Made by a program: the position numbers and the translations under genes. From assembly GCA_023421955.1 (NCBI GenBank), contig JAEZSE010000024.1:88905-152904 (forward strand): a stretch of 64,000 nucleotides of DNA, read 5' to 3'. Below the pieces are notes generated by a model. The model was given only the letters and a program-made list of their open reading frames with translations. It made no database searches and was not told the DNA's origin. Each line of letters opens with the position of its first letter. The stretch's first letter is position 1. Below, piece after piece: positions 34,438 through 43,900 of this stretch. Origin of the DNA: Bacillota bacterium (GTDB lineage: Bacteria; Bacillota; Clostridia; Christensenellales; UMGS416).

Positions 34438-35400
34438 ATGATCGACGTGGTCGGGATCGGTTCTCCGGTCATGGATTTCCTCATCCGCACCAAGAAATTC
34501 CCCGAGCGTAACGGCGGCGCTGCGATGGAAGAATGCAGCTGGCAGGGCGGCGGCAAGGTGAGCTCCGCGTTGATCGCGCTGGGTCGGCTGGGTATGGAGT
34601 CCGGTGTGGTAGGCGTGGTGGGCGATGATGCCTTTGGTCGTTTTTGCATTGACGATTTCCGCCGACACAAAGTGGACACCTCTCGTCTCCTTGTAGACAG
34701 AGAGGGCTCCACGGCGTTTTGCATCTGCATCTCCGACGAGGAGACGCAGGGGCGCAGCCTGGTGGGCCGTCGCGCGCCTCTGCGCAGGCTTACCCTGGAG
34801 GATATCGACCGAGATTATGTGACGCAGGGCAAATTTCTGCATCTGGACGGCATCACGTCAGAAACCAGGCAGGCTGCGCTCTGGGCCAGAGACGGTGGCG
34901 TGCGCGTCTCCATCGACGCCGACCACTACCAACAGGCCACTGCCGAAAATTACGGTATTCTGGATGTGTTTATCGCCTCGGAGTTTTATTACCATTCGGT
35001 CTTTCATGACGACCAGTATGAAACAAATTGCCGATCCATCGGCGAGCAGGGCCCGGAAATCGTGATCTTCACGTTTGGCGAGCGCGGCTGCCTGGGCGTG
35101 TATGGCAGCACCTATTTCACCTGCCCAGCTTTCCCGGTAAATGCCGTTGATACTACCGGCGCAGGTGATGTTTTCCACGGCGCATTCTTGTGCGGCCTGT
35201 TGAAGGGCTGGGATGTTGAGTATACGGCGAAGTTTGCCAGCGCCGTTTCGGCTATCAAGTGCACCCGTGTGGGCGGCCGGGCTGGCATCCCTGACATGCA
35301 CACGGTGGAGCGATTTTTACGCGACGGTGTAATCGAGACCGCCGACATCGACCAACGGGTGGTCTATTACAGGGACCGGCTGTTCAAAATGCAATCGTGA
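34438..35400 (+). CDS. PfkB-family sugar kinase
   Basis: A 320-residue ribokinase-fold kinase. The N terminus has DVVGIGSPVMDFLIRT and the glycine-rich QGGGKVSSALIALGRLG. The catalytic signature DTTGAGDVFHGAFLCGLL, with its anion hole and Asp base, lies around residues 237-254. AAGGAG precedes ATG 34438; a TTG at 34414 is less likely. It would phosphorylate the ketose made by the isomerase before aldol cleavage. The exact sugar cannot be told. Confidence 0.92.
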   Translation: MIDVVGIGSPVMDFLIRTKKFPERNGGAAMEECSWQGGGKVSSALIALGRLGMESGVVGVVGDDAFGRFCIDDFRRHKVDTSRLLVDREGSTAFCICISDEETQGRSLVGRRAPLRRLTLEDIDRDYVTQGKFLHLDGITSETRQAALWARDGGVRVSIDADHYQQATAENYGILDVFIASEFYYHSVFHDDQYETNCRSIGEQGPEIVIFTFGERGCLGVYGSTYFTCPAFPVNAVDTTGAGDVFHGAFLCGLLKGWDVEYTAKFASAVSAIKCTRVGGRAGIPDMHTVERFLRDGVIETADIDQRVVYYRDRLFKMQS

Positions 35401-35413
35401 AAGGAGAATATGG

Positions 35414-36397
35414 ATGGACGGGCAAGCAGGGTTCTATTGCGATGTTAGCGCTGCTGAAGGCCTCCAATGCGTTACGCTGGGGTATCGCGACAGTAGCAAC
35501 CCCGCAGATGACATCGAGGTAGGCGTCACACCCACGATGGGAAGCAACCTTTACCGGTTGCAGTTTGGCGGTCACAAGATCATTGACTCAAATCTGAAGC
35601 AGCTAGCTCAGCGAGGTTTTCCCGGCACGCCGGTGCTTTTTCCAACCCCCAACCGCGTGCGTAACAGCCGGTACACCTTTCAAGGCAAAACTCATTTGCT
35701 GGTGAAACGGCAGAACACCATCAAGCTACACGGCTTGGTTTTGGATGAGCCTTGGGAGTTTGATGCCCCGGAAGCCGGAGTCAGTAGCGCGTCGCTTACC
35801 ACATGGATCGGCATTGGAGAAGGCTCGGAGCTATTTGAAGCCTTTCCCTTCCCCAGCAGGCTTGTGATGATGTATACACTCACCCGAGCCGGGATCCGCA
35901 TGGAGTATCGGGTGGAGAACCTTGGTGACGGCCCGCTGCCGTTCGGGTTCGGCCTGCATCCCTTCTTTGTACGACTCTCTGGTGATGAGGACACCTTGGT
36001 AACCGTGCCCGCGAACCAGGTGATGGATGCCACTGCCGACCTGTTGCCCACCGGCAGGCTGGTGGATGTGTCCGGCACCATTTTCGACCTCCGCACCGAA
36101 ACACCAGTGGGAGCCACTGACATGGACCATGTGTTTACCAGCATGATCCCGGGCAAGTCGGCGACGATCCGCTATCGCACGCTGGGGATCAAGATGAGCC
36201 TGAGGGCCACCGAAGATTTTTCCCACATGGTGTTTTACTCCCCCAAGGGGTCACCGATCTTCTGCCTGGAAAACCAGACCTGCTCCACCGACGCCCATAA
36301 CCTCAACGACTTGGGTTTTATCAAGGAAGCCTGCCTAAGAATTGTGGAGCCCGGCCAATCATCAAGCGGGGTGGTGGAGTATTTGCTCGAGAGATGA
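35414..36397 (+). CDS. Aldose 1-epimerase-like mutarotase
   Basis: A 327-residue beta-sandwich protein of the galactose-mutarotase fold. Key motifs are PTPNRVRNSRYTFQGK (substrate Arg), HGLV, the acid His in GFGLHPFF and the base Glu in CLENQTCSTDAHNL. It interconverts alpha and beta anomers, which feeds the isomerase or follows the glycosidases. AAGGAG is 7 bp before ATG 35414 and the gap to the kinase is 13 bp. It is the last gene of the operon; the stop is followed by the AraC remnant on the other strand. Confidence 0.85.
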   Translation: MDGQAGFYCDVSAAEGLQCVTLGYRDSSNPADDIEVGVTPTMGSNLYRLQFGGHKIIDSNLKQLAQRGFPGTPVLFPTPNRVRNSRYTFQGKTHLLVKRQNTIKLHGLVLDEPWEFDAPEAGVSSASLTTWIGIGEGSELFEAFPFPSRLVMMYTLTRAGIRMEYRVENLGDGPLPFGFGLHPFFVRLSGDEDTLVTVPANQVMDATADLLPTGRLVDVSGTIFDLRTETPVGATDMDHVFTSMIPGKSATIRYRTLGIKMSLRATEDFSHMVFYSPKGSPIFCLENQTCSTDAHNLNDLGFIKEACLRIVEPGQSSSGVVEYLLER

Positions 36398-36401
36398 CAT
36401 T

Positions 36402-36565
36402 TAGGTATGCCGGCGATATCGCGAATGCTCATCTCCCGCTTCTCCAGCAACCTCCTCTTGCACTCGTTCACCCGGACAGTGTTGATAAATTGAAACGGCC
36501 GTGTGTGCATCGCCTGCTGAAACAGGTGGCGGTGCCGAAAGCAACCGAATATGCCAATTTAGGTC
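36402..36565 (-). pseudogene. AraC-family regulator remnant
   Basis: On the minus strand one frame reads LAYSVAFGTATCFSRR and, after a frame change near 36505, another reads HTRPFQFINTVRVNECKRR followed by LLEKREMSIRDIAG. Together these match the first helix-turn-helix and linker helix of AraC-type DNA-binding domains (A-x-x-V-x-x-S..FSR..., F-x-x-x-x-N-x-x-R, L-L, S-I-x-x-I-A). The fragment is frameshifted, lacks the second HTH and any effector domain, and stops where the mutarotase gene ends. It is probably the relic of a former sugar-operon regulator. Confidence 0.55.
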
Positions 36566-36596
36566 ATGGCCAATTGTGCAACAAAAAAGCCATTCA

Positions 36597-36640
36597 CCCC
36601 CCTGCAGGATTTCTTCAAATGCAGGGGGGCTTTTGTCTTT
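36597..36640 (+). terminator. Terminator downstream of the sugar operon
   Basis: CCCCCCTGCA (36597-36606) pairs with TGCAGGGGGG (36620-36629), followed by CTTTTGTCTTTTTG. It lies 200 bp after the mutarotase stop and on the same strand. Confidence 0.75.
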
Positions 36641-36833
36641 TTGTAACACACAAGCATGAGGACTTACCTTTCCACTACCCACTTGTCCAATAGAAATTCA
36701 TAGCTGACTTTTAAAGCAGCAATCGTCCATGGGAAAAATCTTTCCAGTAGGGCCAAAGAGCATCGGCATGAGTGTGACCATAAGGTACGGAATTTTCCCT
36801 CAAGATGTTAATGGTTGTCACAGTATTGGCTAA

Positions 36834-37280
36834 CTAAATATAGAATATGTAACTGTCCTTCATCTTGACCTTTTCATAGGCATCGGCCAGATCAGCGAGG
36901 GTAAGTCCATCCAGCGCCTGCGAGGCGGCACCGGTGATGCGGTCCCACACATGCTCGCGGATGGCATCCTGCATGATAGCGGCATCTGCGGCCTCAACGG
37001 GATCCTCGGTGATTGTGAAAAGGTCACCCTCCAATACATCAAGCAGCTTCCGCACCTGTGTTTTATTAGCTGGCTGGCCCAGCACATAACCGCCTTGGGG
37101 GCCCTTGGTGCCCACCACGACGCCGGCTTTTCGCAGGGTAGAGAATATTTGCTCCAGATAACCCACCGAGATTTCCTGCCGGTCAGCAATTTGGGCCAGT
37201 GTCACGCTGTCTTCGCCGGTGTGCACGGCCAGATCCAGCAATGCCCTCAGACCATAGCGGCCTTTCGTGGAAATCTTCAT
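36834..37280 (-). CDS. Rrf2-family transcriptional regulator
   Basis: A 148-residue winged-helix regulator. It has the Rrf2 N terminus MKISTKGRYGLRALLDLAVH, then ADRQEISVGYLEQIFSTLRK and the wing GTKGPQGGYVLG. The three Cys that hold an Fe-S cluster in IscR/NsrR are absent; the equivalent loop is EDPVEAADAAIMQDAI. This puts it nearer CymR-type members that control cysteine metabolism. That fits the trans-sulfuration enzyme remnant lying divergently next to it. The start at 37280 follows GAGGTG; an in-frame upstream ATG at 37337 is in the promoter and is rejected. Confidence 0.9.
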   Translation of the reverse strand: MKISTKGRYGLRALLDLAVHTGEDSVTLAQIADRQEISVGYLEQIFSTLRKAGVVVGTKGPQGGYVLGQPANKTQVRKLLDVLEGDLFTITEDPVEAADAAIMQDAIREHVWDRITGAASQALDGLTLADLADAYEKVKMKDSYIFYI

Positions 37281-37308
37281 TCGTTGCACCTCATCCTTAT
37301 GATTTCCT

Positions 37309-37337
37309 ATCATACCGATATTTTTTATTGAAATCAA
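37309..37337 (-). promoter_or_regulatory. Promoter of the Rrf2 gene
   Basis: On the minus strand TTGATT (37337-37332), a 17-bp spacer and TATGAT (37314-37309) lie about 30 bp before the start codon. Confidence 0.6.
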
Positions 37338-37345
37338 GTGATGAC

Positions 37346-37550
37346 AGCCACTGTGCGGAATATTCTTCAGGGCTTTAACCAGAGCACAGGGTATGCCGGC
37401 TGTAAAACCCCACCCGGAGGAATTGGAGATGACCGTGGCGAAGCTGGAGCGGGGAAGCGGCTGGGCATCACGGCCAGCCTCATCTGTATTTCAGCTAGGC
37501 TGGAGGATGTGATTGATTTGATAGAGGGTTTTGATCAGGCATTGCGATAA
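37346..37550 (+). pseudogene. Remnant of a cystathionine gamma-synthase/lyase-type PLP enzyme
   Basis: Pieces of one enzyme of the Cys/Met metabolism PLP family can be read in order. First ATVRNILQGFNQSTGYA (compare QSTGYxYxR), then NPTR (37407-37418), then after a one-base shift EELEMTVAKLERGSG, which are N-terminal motifs. Then directly, in another frame, GKRLGITASLICISARLEDV continues into IDLIEGFDQALR and a stop, which is the family C terminus. The central domain, including the PLP lysine, is missing. So the gene has a large internal deletion and frameshifts. It is divergent from the Rrf2 regulator, a pairing that makes sense for cysteine metabolism. Confidence 0.6.
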
Positions 37551-37931
37551 CCCACACCATTCCTCATAGAGTGGCGCTACACCATATATGTAGTTCAATT
37601 CTGGGCCGGTACAGGCAGGCCGAACACTGCGTGTGCTGCTCACCCATGCAACCTGGAGCCCGGCCCCTACATAGAAGCTTGATCAAACCGCATCCCTACC
37701 CGCTCTTGTTTTGCCGTAGGATAAATTCATGGGGGGAGTGTTTACCTGTTCCTTGCTTGAATTTCGGCGATTTGTTGGAAGTTGCACGCCCAATATTGTA
37801 GAATTGAAGTCAAACAGTAGCAGGTGGTTACTGCCGCACATATTTGACTTAAAATATTGTTAATCAGTAGGGAAATGGGGTAGTTATTAGTTATCTCTTT
37901 TTTTTTGATTATCTGGCATAAGGGGAGTTCA
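37551..37931. other. Intergenic region before the giant surface protein
   Basis: About 380 bp with no supported gene. The last 130 bp are AT-rich with a T9 run near 37900 and lead to AGGGGAG, the ribosome site of the next gene. TTGACT near 37851 could be a -35 box but no good -10 follows at the right distance. Confidence 0.4.
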
Positions 37932-40900
37932 ATGAAAAGGGTTGAAAAGCCTTTGGCTTTCATGTTGATTCTGGTGCTGATGACTACATTGTTTCCTCCA
38001 GTTTCACTGGCCGAAGGAGAAACAGGCAGCATCTCCGGTCTGGTTACCGATGGCTTTAGCCCTGTCACCGGTGGAGCCACCATCACTTTGAAAAACAGCA
38101 GCAACAATGCAATCGCCTCCATAACGGCCGACAACAGTACCGGCAGTTATATGTTCCCCAATGTGCCTGCCGGGGTAGGATATACCGTTACTGCGAGCAT
38201 GACCGGCTACCTGGCGGGGAGCCAAACAGGCCTGGAAGTGATCGCCGGGAAACCTACGGTTGCCCCGGACATAATGCTATATCCGACTGCGCCCTTCGTA
38301 TTCGATATTGAAACCGGAACCATCACCGGCTATGACGATGCCGGAGGGGAGCATGCAATAATCCCGGGTGTTATTGGAGGAGTGGCAGTCACCGGCATCG
38401 GTACCGGCGCATTTGCCAAATGCACTACCTTGAAATCAGTCGTCATACCCTACGGAGTTACCAGCATCGGTTACCAAGCCTTTTCGGAGTGTTCCAACCT
38501 GACCAGCGTGAGCATTCCTTCCAGCGTTACCAGCATAGGAGACTCTGCCTTTTATCTATGCACCAGCCTGAATGACATCACTCTTCCCCCAGCGCTTACG
38601 AAGATCAGCAAAGGCTTGTTTGTGAACTGCTTCAGCCTGGCCAGCATCAACATTCCCAGCGGGGTCACCACCATCGAGAACAGCGTCTTTTCGAACTGCT
38701 ACAACCTGAAGAGCATTTCCATACCGGATAGTGTCACGAAAATTGATTGGTGCGCGTTTTACAACACAGGCCTGACAGAAATTTCGATCCCCGGCAGCGT
38801 GACAAGCATCGGATTTAATGCGTTTCGATACAATAACCTTACGGCCGCCTGTTTTACCGGGGACGCGCCTTCAACATTTGATTCAGATGTGTTCGCAAAC
38901 AATAAACCTGGTTTCTGCCTGTATTACACCGCAGGCAAGGCCGGCTGGAGCGCTGACTGGCATGGCTACACCGCTGTGCCCCGGTATCGCATTACCACTC
39001 CAGACCTTGCTGGAGGTAGTATTTCTTCGGACACCGCCCTTGCCACAGCCGGGTCGGCGGTCCATCTCACAGTCACACCGGATGCCGGATACCGCCTTAA
39101 GGCGGGCAGTTTGAAATACAGTGATGGCGCATTGGATTATCCTGTTGCCAACAACAGCTTCACGCTGCCCTCAGCCCATGTGACGGTGTCAGCGGATTTC
39201 GAGGCCATTCCGGAATACGCGCTGACGATCCAGGCGGGCGCGGGCGGCAGCATCACCACCGGGGCAAGCGGCAACTATAAGCCGGGAACAGTGGTGAATA
39301 TCACCGTCTCGATGAGCGATGGTTACCGGTTTACCGGTTGGACGTCATCCAATGGCGGCAGTTTCGGCAACGGGTCAAGCCCCTCCACCACATTCACCAT
39401 GCCAGAGGGGCCAACGACGGTGATGGCGGAAACAATCCCCCTTTGTCTGCTGACCATCCAGGCGGGTTCGGGCGGTACCGTTTTGACAGAGACGAGTGGC
39501 TATTATGCGCAGGGCGAAACGGTCGCGGTCACTGCTTCTGCCAATAGCGGCCATCGGTTTTCCGGTTGGTCATCCTCCAGCGGCGGCAGCTTTGCCGATG
39601 CCACAAAGCCTTCAACGAGTTTTACGATGCCGGCAGGGCCGACGACGTTGACGGCAACGTTTACAGCCCTCGGGCCGGGCAGCGTCACTGGGTCCGTCAC
39701 GGATGGCACGGGCCCAGTGGAGGGAGCCACCGTCAGCCTTGTCGCTGGCGATGGCTTCACCTACTCAGCCGTAACCCTTGCTGATGGCAGTTACACCATC
39801 GCCAGTGTGCCGGAGGGCACGGATTATACGATCAAGGCGGTTGCGGCAGGGCATAACAGCGGCAGTCTGCCAGGGGTGGATGTCCAGGCGGGCAGCGTCA
39901 CATCCGGCATGGATCTGCTGATCGTCAGATACACGCCCACCGAGTATTTTTCCTTCAATTCCTCAACCGGATTGATTACCGGATATAACATTGCCGGCGG
40001 AGCCGATGTGGTCATCCCCGAGTCCATCGGCGGCGTTGCCGTCAAGGGCATTGGCGACCATGCATTTGCCTCCAGCACCGTGCAGCGGGTAACCATCCCG
40101 GTTGGCGTGGAAAGCATCGGAAACTATGCCTTTGATCATTGTGGGAGCCTGATCAGTATCGTTGTGCCGCAGAGTGTCCGCAGTATTGGAAGTTACGCGT
40201 TCTGGCTCTGCACCAGCCTGGCCGGCATCAACCTTCCTCATGGATTGGAGAGCATTGGGGATCATGCCTTCAGCAACTGCCAGGCCATGACATCAGTATC
40301 TCTTCCGGATACCCTCATAAGCCTGGGTGCCAGTGCATTCGAAGTGTGCGTCAAGCTTACAGGTGTTGTGTTGCCCAGCAGCCTGAGCAGTGTCAGCAAT
40401 TATGCCTTTTATCAGTGCAAGGGGATGACAAGCCTGACCATCCCCATAGGCGTCACAAGTATCGGGCAAAATGCGTTCACGACCTGCTGGAACCTGACGA
40501 GTGTTACGATCCCTGGAAGTGTTACGACGATCGGCAATAATGCGTTCACTAGTTGCACCCGCCTGACAACCGCGTATTTCGGCGGCAACGCCCCTGTGCT
40601 GGGCACGGATGTTTTCAGCAACACGGCCATGAACTCCACATTTACCGTCTATTACCTCTCGGGCACTTCGGGGTGGAGCGGAACCTGGTATGGTTATACA
40701 GCTGTGCCCCGATACACCGTCACCATTGGCCCTCTGACGGGGGGAAGCATACTCGCGTCGGTTGACGAAGCCTTACCCGGGCAAACGGTGAACCTCACCA
40801 TCACGCCGGAGGTAGGCCGCTGGTTCAAAGTAAACAGCCTTACCTGCACGTATCAAGGCACTCCGCATCCCGTGTCAGGCACAAGCTTCGTGATGCCGGC

Positions 40901-43900
40901 GGCCAACGTCACCGTTTCCGCGGCATTCACAGCCACACCGCTTGGCACCGTATCCGGCAAAGTCACCGACGGCACCAAACCCATTGCTGGTGCCGCTGTC
41001 AGTATCGATGCGGGCGGCAGCACCTATTCAGCCATCACCCAATCCGACGGCAGCTACACCCTGTTGGATGTGCCCGGTGGGGCGGGCTACCGGTTGACGG
41101 TGACCAGGGCCGGTTATGTGACTGCGGCTCTCGAAGATATCGCTGTCCTTCCTGAAGAGAATACGTTGAATCCGGATGTTGTTCTCGTAAAATATACTGT
41201 CACGCCCGCGAGCTTCTTCTCCTTTGACCCCGCAACTGGAACCATCACCGGTTATAATATGGCTGGTGGATCGGATGTGATCGTCCCTGCATCGATCAAC
41301 GGAGTGTCGGTGCTCAGTATAGGGGCCAATGCATTTGCGGATCAATCAGGTTTGACAAGCGTTACTGTTGCTGACGGCGTAACCAGTATCGGGTTTGCAG
41401 CGTTTTACTACTGCACCGGGCTTAATCGCCTTGTACTTCCGGACAGCGTTACCAGCATCGGCGATTCCGCCTTTGTGGGCTGCGCCGGGCTCACAGAGTT
41501 CAATTTTCCCAGTGGGCTGGTCAATATTGGAGAGCGGGCGTTTGTGAATTGTGCTGGCCTGACCAGCATCACCCTGCCAGATGGATTGAAGAGTCTGGGA
41601 TACCTGGCGTTTGGCAATTGTTCCCAACTGACCTTCGTAATTCTCCCCGATGGTCTTTCCACTCTCGGTGATTATGCGTTCTATTCCTGCGGTTCGCTTT
41701 CCAGTATCTCAATTCCTGGCAGTGTCGCCAGTATCGGGAATTATTGCTTCAAGGAGTGCCTGCGTTTGCGGTCTGTGACTCTCGGGCAGGGGGTTACCAG
41801 CATCGGAGCAGAGGCGTTTTCCTTCTGTGGCATCACAGATTTCAACATTCCTTCCAGCGTCACCAGGATAGGCGATTCCGCCTTTCAGGACTGCATGAGC
41901 CTTACCAGCGTTTCTCTTTCCGCGAATATCACGCACATCGGCTCAAAGGCATTTTATGATTGCTTCAGCCTCACTGGGATTATCCTGCCAGACAGCGTGA
42001 CCTACCTGGGTGATGGCGCGTTCGGGCATTGCCATGCTCTCTCGTCGGTAACCCTCTCCAATGGCATTTCCGCCATTTATCCGTATACCTTTCTGTATTG
42101 CTCCAGCCTCACCAGCATTACGATTCCCGAAAGCATAGGCAGTATTTGGAGTTATTCCTTTGCCAACTGTGGCTCACTCAACTCGTTAAGCCTATCCAGC
42201 GGGATCACGGACATCGGCAATTATGCGTTTGCCAATTGCTCCAGCCTTACTGGTGTGACCTTCCCCGGCAGTGTTGTTTCCATCGGTGCCGGCGCTTTTA
42301 GTAGCTGCGGTGCCCTTGGCGCTGCATATTTCCGAGGAAATGCGCCTGTATTGGGCACCGGTGTGTTTGCAAACACCAAGGTAGGATTCACCGTATATCG
42401 TATCTTTGGTAAATCCGACTGGAGCAACCCATGGAATGGCTACCCTGCCATAACCCAGTACACTGTCACCACGGGCACTATTCCCGGTGGCAGCATCACC
42501 GCCATACCAAGCATCGGGCTTGCGGGTGACACGGTAACCCTGACTGTTTCACCCAATACCGGTAAGCGTCTGAAACCGGGTACTATGGTATACTCCTATG
42601 GGGGTAACGATTATCCCATTACGGACTCTGCCTTTATCCTTCCTGCGGCCAATGTAACCGTCTGCGGGGATTTTGAGAGTATCTACACCGTTACCTATGA
42701 TTTTCAGGACGGCAGACCGGCTTTGGTGTTACCAGCGGACTACGATGAGCTGCTCACGGCTCCGGCAGTCCCCGTACGTGCGGGGTATACCTTCGGCGGG
42801 TGGTATAAAGATGCGGCTTGCCAAACTCCTTGGGATTTCGCTATGGATAAGGTGTCAGGGAATGTCACCTTGTACGCCAAGTGGGGCTCAACCACGCCAA
42901 CAGGAGTATTGGCAGCTTCCGCATCCTACTCCAGTGTCAAGGTATCGTGGACAGCCGTGCCTGGCGCCACCGGTTACCAGGTTTACCGTGCCACATCCAG
43001 TACTGGTGCCTATGCTTTGGCTGGCACGGTAACGAGCTCCAGTTTCACAAACACCGGATTAACGGCAGGCACCACCTATTACTACAAAGTTCGCTCGTAT
43101 GCAGGAACTACGAAGGTCTACAGCGCCTTTTCCTCCGTGGTATCGGCCAGGCCAGTACCTGCCGCGCCGACCTCACCGAAGGCCACACCCGCGACCTACA
43201 ACAGCATCAAGGTGACATGGGCGGCCGTGAGCGGTGCAACGAATTACGAGTTATACCGCGCGACATCCAGCACCGGAACCTACGCACTGCTAACGACGAC
43301 ATCCTACACCTACTACACCAACACCAGCGTGAACACTGGCGCCGCTTATTACTACAAGGTGCGCGCCTACCGGCTGGTGGGCAGCACAAAGGTGTATGGC
43401 GCTTTCTCCGCCGTGGCATCTGCCAGGACTGCTCTGGGCACCCCTAGCTCTGTGAAGGCTGCACCTGTGACCTACAGCAGCATCAAAGTGACATGGAGTG
43501 CCGTTACCGGCGCATCAGGCTATGTGGTGTATCGCGCGACATCCAGCACGGGTACCTACGCATCTGTGGGCACGGCTACATCAACCAGCTTTACAAACAC
43601 CAGCATCGCAACTGGCATCACCTATTACTACAAGGTGCGAGCCTATCGGTTGGTGGGAAGCACGAAGGTATATAGCTCATATTCCGCTGCCGCATACACC
43701 ACAACGGGTATTGGATACCCAACCACAATCAGAGCCGCGCGAGCCAGTTCCAGCAGCATCAAGGTTACTTGGAGCGCGGTGAGTGGCGCGACACGGTATG
43801 AACTGTGGCGCAGCACATCTTCCGGCGGCACCTACACGCTGGTGGCGGTAACGGCCTCGCTCTACTACACCAATGGCAACCTGACCACTGGCAGGACCTA

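Larger units (their letters stand above)
36398..36833. other. Intergenic region holding a gene remnant and a terminator
   Basis: About 435 bp between the mutarotase and the convergent Rrf2 gene. It contains the AraC-family remnant (36402-36565) and a strong hairpin (36597-36629). The remaining 200 bp before the Rrf2 stop show nothing I can support. Confidence 0.5.

Noticed and set aside
31189..36397. Sulfoquinovose (sulfo-EMP-like) pathway for the isomerase-kinase-aldolase run
   Set aside because: No sulfoquinovosidase (GH31), sulfolactaldehyde reductase or sulfonate exporter is present; the isomerase is of the FucI/AraA type.
36398..37931. Insertion sequence or mobile element as cause of the two gene remnants
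   Set aside because: No transposase fragment, terminal inverted repeats or target duplications are visible; simple deletion and frameshift explain the data.
38290..42440. Regularly spaced repeats resembling a CRISPR or satellite array
   Set aside because: The period is a coding leucine-rich repeat in an open reading frame; repeats vary at third positions and encode SIGxxAFxxC modules.
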